Below are positions 5,269-6,351 of a DNA stretch of 6,351 nt, one piece after another; position 1 is the stretch's first letter, and every line of letters begins with the position of its first letter. The notes under the pieces are model-generated. The model was not told where the DNA came from and did no database searches. It saw nothing but the letters and a program-made list of their open reading frames with translations. The translations under genes were made by a program, and so were the position numbers. The DNA is from Archaeoglobaceae archaeon (lineage in GTDB: Archaea; Halobacteriota; Archaeoglobi; Archaeoglobales; Archaeoglobaceae), in assembly GCA_025058955.1 (NCBI GenBank), contig JANXDV010000061.1, forward strand, positions 1 through 6,351. The letters are read 5' to 3'.

Positions 5269-5273
5269 TCACC
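5269..5273 (-). promoter_or_regulatory. Ribosome binding site of etfB
   Basis: GGTGA on the minus strand, six bases before the etfB ATG, confirms this start. Unlike the leaderless genes in the window, this transcript needs a short 5' leader. Confidence 0.65.
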
Positions 5274-5293
5274 AAACCCAAGGCTGAAAGGTT

Positions 5294-5309
5294 GAATAAA
5301 AAATTTTCT
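5294..5309 (-). promoter_or_regulatory. Probable promoter of etfBA
   Basis: The minus strand reads AGAAAATTTTTTATTC, a purine-rich BRE-like start followed by a TATA-like A/T core. The core centre near 5299 predicts transcription start near 5273-5275, giving a leader of about a dozen bases that still contains the ribosome binding site. A second A/T block at about 5309-5320 is an alternative, so the exact box is uncertain. Confidence 0.4.
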
Positions 5310-5320
5310 ATTTTAAAAAA
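5298..5320 (-). terminator. T-run terminator after the thiolase-DUF35 pair
   Basis: Two runs of six T on the minus strand (5320-5315 and 5303-5298) follow the DUF35 stop by about 25-45 nt. They would serve as archaeal U-tract terminators and overlap the probable etfBA promoter. Confidence 0.35.
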
Positions 5321-5344
5321 TTAGAATTCCAATTATTAACTTGG

Positions 5345-5821
5345 TTAGATGGGCACAAGCTCGTAGCTAAGGTAACCTTCTTTCCTCTTCACGATCTCAA
5401 CTTTAACCCTCTGCCCTTGCTTCAGCTTTGGCTCTCCTCGGAACCATGCAAGAATTCTAACACCATCATCAAGTCTTGCGATTCCAACTGCGTATGGATC
5501 GTAATGAGAAAAGCTTGTAGGGCGGACATGGATCACAGTCAGAGTTTCAAGCACTCCTTCCTTCTTAAGCTCAATCCATTCCATCTCTGACTTCATACAG
5601 CTTGGGCAATCCTTCTGAGGTGGGAAGAAAATTCTTCCGCACTTGCATTTTGTTGCAAGCAGTTTTCCTTCTTTCAAACCCTCGTAGAACTTCTTTATAC
5701 CCTCTACGGAAAGTATGTATCTCAATTTAAGCTCTCGAACATCAAACCACTGCCAAACTCCGCTTTTCTCATCTGGGATTATTGGAAAGCCAGTCTTCTC
5801 AATTGCTTCTTTAACGTCCAT
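5345..5821 (-). CDS. DUF35 Zn-ribbon/OB-fold acyl-CoA-associated protein (thiolase partner)
   Basis: A 158-residue DUF35 family protein. An N-terminal helical part (1-50, ending KKFYEGLKEGKLLATKC) leads to a rubredoxin-like zinc ribbon with cysteines 59, 61, 72 and 75 (CKCGRIFFPPQKDCPSC), then an OB-fold from about 85 to 158. In known archaeal complexes, DUF35 proteins bridge acetoacetyl-CoA thiolase and HMG-CoA synthase and pass CoA intermediates; others pair with thiolases of acyl-CoA degradation. Here it directly follows a thiolase. The first zinc pair is C-x-C, one residue shorter than the usual C-x-x-C. The start is taken as the ATG at 5821 because GAGGTGA lies exactly five bases upstream; in-frame GTG at 5830 and ATG at 5827 overlap that binding site. 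About 35 residues precede the usual core of the family. Confidence 0.9.
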   Translation of the reverse strand: MDVKEAIEKTGFPIIPDEKSGVWQWFDVRELKLRYILSVEGIKKFYEGLKEGKLLATKCKCGRIFFPPQKDCPSCMKSEMEWIELKKEGVLETLTVIHVRPTSFSHYDPYAVGIARLDDGVRILAWFRGEPKLKQGQRVKVEIVKRKEGYLSYELVPI

Positions 5822-5826
5822 TTTCA

Positions 5827-5833
5827 TCACCTC
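5827..5833 (-). promoter_or_regulatory. Ribosome binding site GAGGTGA that decides the DUF35 start
   Basis: It spans the thiolase stop codon and sits five bases before the ATG at 5821. The two upstream in-frame starts fall within or directly on it, which argues against them. Confidence 0.65.
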
Positions 5834-6351
5834 TTCTCAAGCCCGTAGATCGTAACATACGAGTAATGCCCAGTTCCACCAACGTTGTGCGTTAGCCATC
5901 TTCCATTCTTTATGTCCGCTTGCCTTCCTTTTTCAGCCTTTCTAAGCAACTGCTTATAAGCCTCAACCGCCATGCTCACGCCAGTTGCCCCTATTGGATG
6001 CCCTTTAGCCTTAAGCCCACCATCGACGTTTACTGGGATCCTTCCGCCAATGTAAGTCTGCCCTTCTCGTGCCAATTTATATCCCTCTCCACGCTTACAG
6101 AAGCCAAGATCCTCGTATGCCATGATCTCCGCTGAGGTGAAGCAATCGTGCACATTCGCTCCATCGAGCTGTTTAACTGGATCTTCGATCTTTGCAAGCT
6201 TGTAAGCTTGCTCTACAGCATATCGAGCTGAAGCCAAGCTTGTGAAGTCTTCTCTTCTGCTTAAATTCGCAGTTCCAGTTCCAACACCTTGTGAGAGAAT
6301 CCAAACCTTTTCTTCTATCCCCAATTCTTTCACTTTCTTATCGCTCGCGAG
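5827..6351 (-). CDS. Thiolase (acetyl-CoA C-acetyltransferase, archaeal/SCP2-type), C-terminal part, runs off window
   Basis: The frame is open from the window edge for 174 residues to the TGA at 5829-5827. A GTG at 6333 is internal to the family alignment and not the real start; thiolases are about 380-400 residues, so roughly the C-terminal 45% is here. Visible are NVHDCFTSAEIMAYEDLG (fragment residues 66-83), carrying the HDxF motif typical of archaeal and SCP2-like thiolases, GLKAKGHPIGATG (112-124) with the active-site His118, and THNVGGTGHYS (154-164) near the end. The last replaces the C-x-G-G-G of bacterial-type thiolases, so the usual second cysteine is absent. The nucleophilic Cys lies outside the window. 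The enzyme joins or cleaves acyl-CoA and acetyl-CoA. It overlaps the DUF35 gene's translation signals, so the two are co-expressed and probably form one complex. Confidence 0.93.
   Translation of the reverse strand, partial: LASDKKVKELGIEEKVWILSQGVGTGTANLSRREDFTSLASARYAVEQAYKLAKIEDPVKQLDGANVHDCFTSAEIMAYEDLGFCKRGEGYKLAREGQTYIGGRIPVNVDGGLKAKGHPIGATGVSMAVEAYKQLLRKAEKGRQADIKNGRWLTHNVGGTGHYSYVTIYGLEKR

Noticed and set aside
5321..5332. Imperfect palindrome around GAATTC between DUF35 and etfB as an operator
   Set aside because: It is a short A/T-rich near-palindrome with a mismatch, easily found by chance in such sequence, and no second copy is seen.

Overview
The window comes from an archaeon, most likely a hyperthermophile related to the Archaeoglobales (Archaeoglobus, Ferroglobus, Geoglobus). 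This placement is inferred from gene content and style, not from a database match. Archaeal signs are the N-terminus of the ribosome-recycling ATPase ABCE1, TATA boxes about 25-28 nt before start codons with no ribosome binding site (leaderless transcripts), a tRNA without encoded CCA whose stems are almost all G-C, GGTG(A)-type ribosome binding sites in operons, and a thiolase/DUF35 gene pair.

Layout. (1) Positions 1-155: the first 31 codons of ABCE1 run leftward off the window. A 62-bp divergent promoter separates them from a rightward gene. (2) Positions 156-1295, plus strand: a two-domain riboflavin-type protein with an intact GTP cyclohydrolase II half and a 3,4-dihydroxy-2-butanone-4-phosphate synthase-like half that has lost most of its catalytic residues. 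(3) Positions 1351-1425, plus strand: tRNA-Arg(UCU) with its own promoter and T-rich terminator. (4) Positions 1503-3541, minus strand: a three-gene unit consisting of an HTH-ACT regulator (first transcribed), a DNA amino-methyltransferase, and an unrecognised gene split by an in-frame TAA. (5) Positions 3584-5262, minus strand: etfB-etfA, the two subunits of an electron transfer flavoprotein, overlapping by 4 nt. (6) Positions 5345-6351, minus strand: the C-terminal half of an archaeal/SCP2-type thiolase, cut by the window edge, overlapping a DUF35 Zn-ribbon/OB-fold partner.

How they fit together. Blocks 5 and 6 suggest CoA-thioester catabolism: ETF collects electrons from acyl-CoA dehydrogenases and the thiolase-DUF35 pair cleaves or forms beta-ketoacyl-CoA. 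They appear to be separate but neighbouring transcripts. Block 4 looks like a regulator followed by a methyltransferase with a possible, perhaps broken, partner. Blocks 1-3 are translation and cofactor genes.

No complete novel system is evident. The points most worth checking are the dead RibB-like domain fused to a live RibA, the mirror-symmetric leaderless promoter, the G3:U70 pair in tRNA-Arg, and the interrupted gene beside the methyltransferase. No CRISPR array, insertion sequence or attachment site was seen, and no stretch over 300 bases lacks a gene.
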